A stretch of 64,000 bases of DNA. Origin: Streptomyces sp. DSM 110735. GTDB lineage: Bacteria > Actinomycetota > Actinomycetes > Streptomycetales > Streptomycetaceae. Position 1 is the stretch's first letter; each line of letters opens with the position of its first letter. Location of the stretch: contig NZ_JACYHF010000004.1 of NCBI RefSeq assembly GCF_016482685.1, positions 310,001-374,000 of the forward strand, read 5' to 3'. The position numbers were made by a program, and so were the translations under genes. Positions 62,329 through 64,000 of this stretch are shown one piece after another. The notes under the pieces were generated by a model. That model ran no database searches. It was not told where the DNA came from and saw only the letters and a program-made list of their open reading frames with translations.

Positions 62329-63290
62329 TGAACGTACGACGACGCCTCATATCCGGGTCCGCCTTCGCGGCCGCCACCGCGCTGGGCCTCGGCGCGCTCA
62401 CCGGTTGCTCGGGCGGTGCGAGCGCGACGGGCAACACGGACAAGCTGGACGTCGTCGCCTCCTTCTATCCGATGGCCTTCCTGGCGAACGAGATCGGCGG
62501 CTCCCACGTCCACGTGACGACGCTGACCACCCCCGGCCAGGAGCCGCACGACCTGGAGATCAGCCCCCAGCAGATCGCGGGGCTCCAGGACTCCGACGCG
62601 GTCCTCTATCTGAAGGGGCTGCAGCCCTCGGTCGACAAGGCCGTGGCCGAGTCGCCGGTCAAGACCAAGATCGACGCGGCCACGCTGACCACGCTGGAGG
62701 AGCACGGCACCGAGGTCGGCGGCCACGCGGCCGAGCACGCCGAGGGCGGCCACGACGAGGAGGAGTCGGGCAAGGACCCGCACATCTGGCTCGACCCGGT
62801 GCGCTACGCACAGGTCGCCCAGGGCGTCGGCCGCGCCTTCGAGAAGGCAGACCCGAAGCACAAGGCCGCCTACGCCAAGAACACCGACGCCCTGGTCAAG
62901 CGGCTCGACGAGCTGAACACGCAGTACAAGGACGGGCTCGCGCACACCCGGTCCAAGGTCTTCATCACCACCCACGCCGCCTTCGGCTACCTCGCCGAGC
63001 GCTACGGCCTCACCGAGGAGGCCATCAGCGGGCTCGACCCCGAGTCGGAGCCGAGCGCGGCGCGCGTGAAGGACCTCCAGAAGCTGGCGAAGGCCGACGG
63101 CGTGACCACCGTCTTCTACGAGACGCTGGTCAGCGACAAGACCGCCAGGACCATTGCCGGGGACGGCCGCCTCAAGACCGACGTGCTCGACCCCCTCGAA
63201 GGCATCACCAAGAAGTCCCGGGGTCAGGACTACTTCGCCGTCCAGGAGGCCAACCTCAAGGCTCTCCAGAAGGCGCTGGGGGCGAAATGA
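62328..63290 (+). CDS. znuA: zinc ABC transporter substrate-binding lipoprotein (ZnuA/AdcA-like)
   Basis: The 320-residue protein captures zinc outside the membrane. The signal peptide [20 protein letters not shown] ends in the lipobox LTGC (Cys27). Metal-binding features are the first His in [12 protein letters not shown], a His/Asp/Glu-rich loop ([16 protein letters not shown]), [29 protein letters not shown] and the closing Glu/Asp of [10 protein letters not shown]. The loop is typical of zinc-specific rather than manganese proteins. ATG 62328 is chosen because the promoter places the transcript start there. Its stop overlaps the start of the ATPase gene (ATGA). Confidence 0.9.
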   Translation: MNVRRRLISGSAFAAATALGLGALTGCSGGASATGNTDKLDVVASFYPMAFLANEIGGSHVHVTTLTTPGQEPHDLEISPQQIAGLQDSDAVLYLKGLQPSVDKAVAESPVKTKIDAATLTTLEEHGTEVGGHAAEHAEGGHDEEESGKDPHIWLDPVRYAQVAQGVGRAFEKADPKHKAAYAKNTDALVKRLDELNTQYKDGLAHTRSKVFITTHAAFGYLAERYGLTEEAISGLDPESEPSAARVKDLQKLAKADGVTTVFYETLVSDKTARTIAGDGRLKTDVLDPLEGITKKSRGQDYFAVQEANLKALQKALGAK

Positions 63291-64000
63291 CCAGCCCCAG
63301 TACCAACCCCGGCACCACCCCCGGCTCTGAGCGCGTACTGGAACTGCGCGACATCCGCGCCGAACTCGGCGGACGCCCCGTCCTGCGCGGCGTCGACGTG
63401 AGCGTGGGGCGCGGCGAGGTCGTCGCGCTGCTCGGCGCCAACGGCTCCGGCAAGTCCACCGCCGTACGCACCGCGATCGGGCAGGTGCCCGCCGTCTCCG
63501 GCTCGGTGGAGCTGTTCGGCACGCCGCTGAAGTCGTTCCGCGCATGGTCGCGCGTGGGGTACGTGCCGCAGCGCACCAGCGCGGCGGGGGGCGTGCCCGT
63601 CACGGTGACCGAGGTCGTCTCCTCCGGGCGGCTGTCCCGTACCCGCTTCGGTCTCTTCCGCAAGGCGGACCGGGAGGCGGTGCACCGGGCACTCGAACTG
63701 GTCGGCATGGCGGACCGCGCCGGGGACTCGGTGACCGCGCTCTCCGGCGGCCAGCACCAGCGGGTGCTGATCGCGCGGGCGCTGGCCGCCGATCCCGAGC
63801 TGCTGATCATGGACGAGCCGATGGCGGGCGTGGACCTCGCCAGCCAGGAAGTGCTGGCCGCGACGCTGCGCGAGCAGGTCGCGAGCGGGGCGAGCGTCCT
63901 GCTCGTGCTGCACGAACTGGGCCCGTTGGAGCCGCTGATCGACCGGGCGGTCGTCCTGCGCGACGGCTGCGTACTGCACGACGGACCGCCCCCGAAGGCG
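63287..64000 (+). CDS. znuC: zinc ABC transporter ATP-binding protein, cut by window end
   Basis: The frame is open from ATG 63287 to the window end (238 codons), so the 3' end is missing. It has Walker A LLGANGSGKST, the Q-loop YVPQR, signature ALSGGQHQRV, Walker B LLIMDEPMAGVD and an H-loop region LLVLHELGPLEP with His. It drives uptake of zinc bound by the lipoprotein encoded upstream, with which it is translationally coupled. The permease gene should follow beyond the window. Confidence 0.92.
   Translation, partial: MTSPSTNPGTTPGSERVLELRDIRAELGGRPVLRGVDVSVGRGEVVALLGANGSGKSTAVRTAIGQVPAVSGSVELFGTPLKSFRAWSRVGYVPQRTSAAGGVPVTVTEVVSSGRLSRTRFGLFRKADREAVHRALELVGMADRAGDSVTALSGGQHQRVLIARALAADPELLIMDEPMAGVDLASQEVLAATLREQVASGASVLLVLHELGPLEPLIDRAVVLRDGCVLHDGPPPKA

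Overview
The window is chromosomal DNA of a Streptomyces or a very close relative. Evidence: very high GC with strong G/C third-position bias, GTG and TTG starts with GGAGG-type ribosome sites, an actin-like MreB/Mbl paralogue, a MatB malonyl-CoA synthetase, a HrdA-type sigma factor beside dnaG, an MsiK-style sugar ABC operon lacking its own ATPase, and the order ppdK - ROK - glycyl-tRNA synthetase - zinc uptake. Most of the window is core chromosome. Accessory-looking patches lie near 9.2-14.2 kb, 33.5-36.7 kb and 52.7-60.6 kb.

Layout. 0-9.2 kb: end of a FAD oxidoreductase, a degenerate MreB-like protein, matB, a membrane-anchored M16-type peptidase, small unknowns, an ATP-grasp enzyme, a Nudix hydrolase and a carboxyl methyltransferase-like protein. 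9.28-14.2 kb: a compact operon of chorismatase, benzoate-CoA-ligase-like enzyme, EamA exporter and chorismate-mutase-fold protein, transcribed divergently from a two-HTH regulator. I read this as a small pathway from chorismate to an activated or exported hydroxybenzoate; it is the best candidate here for an undescribed system. 14.3-14.8 kb: three tRNA genes. 15-21.4 kb: a YtxH-like protein, a GC-rich spacer with a 33-34 bp minisatellite, a sugar kinase and a heterodimeric ABC exporter. 21.5-27.8 kb: one minus-strand series of small ORF, dgt, FAD/NAD(P) oxidoreductase, dnaG and hrdA. 28-33.3 kb: a SanA/DUF218 protein, a secreted protein with a class F sortase, and a sugar ABC importer.

33.5-36.7 kb is a lower-GC island: an Rpn-like nuclease, a frameshifted OGG-fold glycosylase-like gene, a divergent DUF4365-type nuclease-like gene and a small unknown. 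36.9-45.1 kb: ppdK, then a ROK regulator facing a GH63-like glycosidase and a glycogen-debranching-type enzyme. 45.3-52.5 kb: a sulfatase/LtaS-fold membrane protein with a very long low-complexity N-terminus, a YdeP-type molybdoenzyme, an SRPBCC protein and a DusB-type tRNA dihydrouridine synthase. 52.7-60.6 kb: two DHA2-type efflux pumps, one facing an XRE regulator across a repeated motif, a beta-lactamase-fold hydrolase, a hicBA pair, and a TetR regulator with an aldo/keto reductase that has a perfect palindrome at its promoter. 60.7-64 kb: glycyl-tRNA synthetase, then a zinc-uptake operon (binding lipoprotein and ATPase, the latter cut by the window end) whose promoter carries a Zur-box-like sequence and appears to give a leaderless mRNA.

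Functions are assigned by reading translated motifs and recalling families; no database search was possible. Start codons were chosen from ribosome-binding sites and family N-termini.
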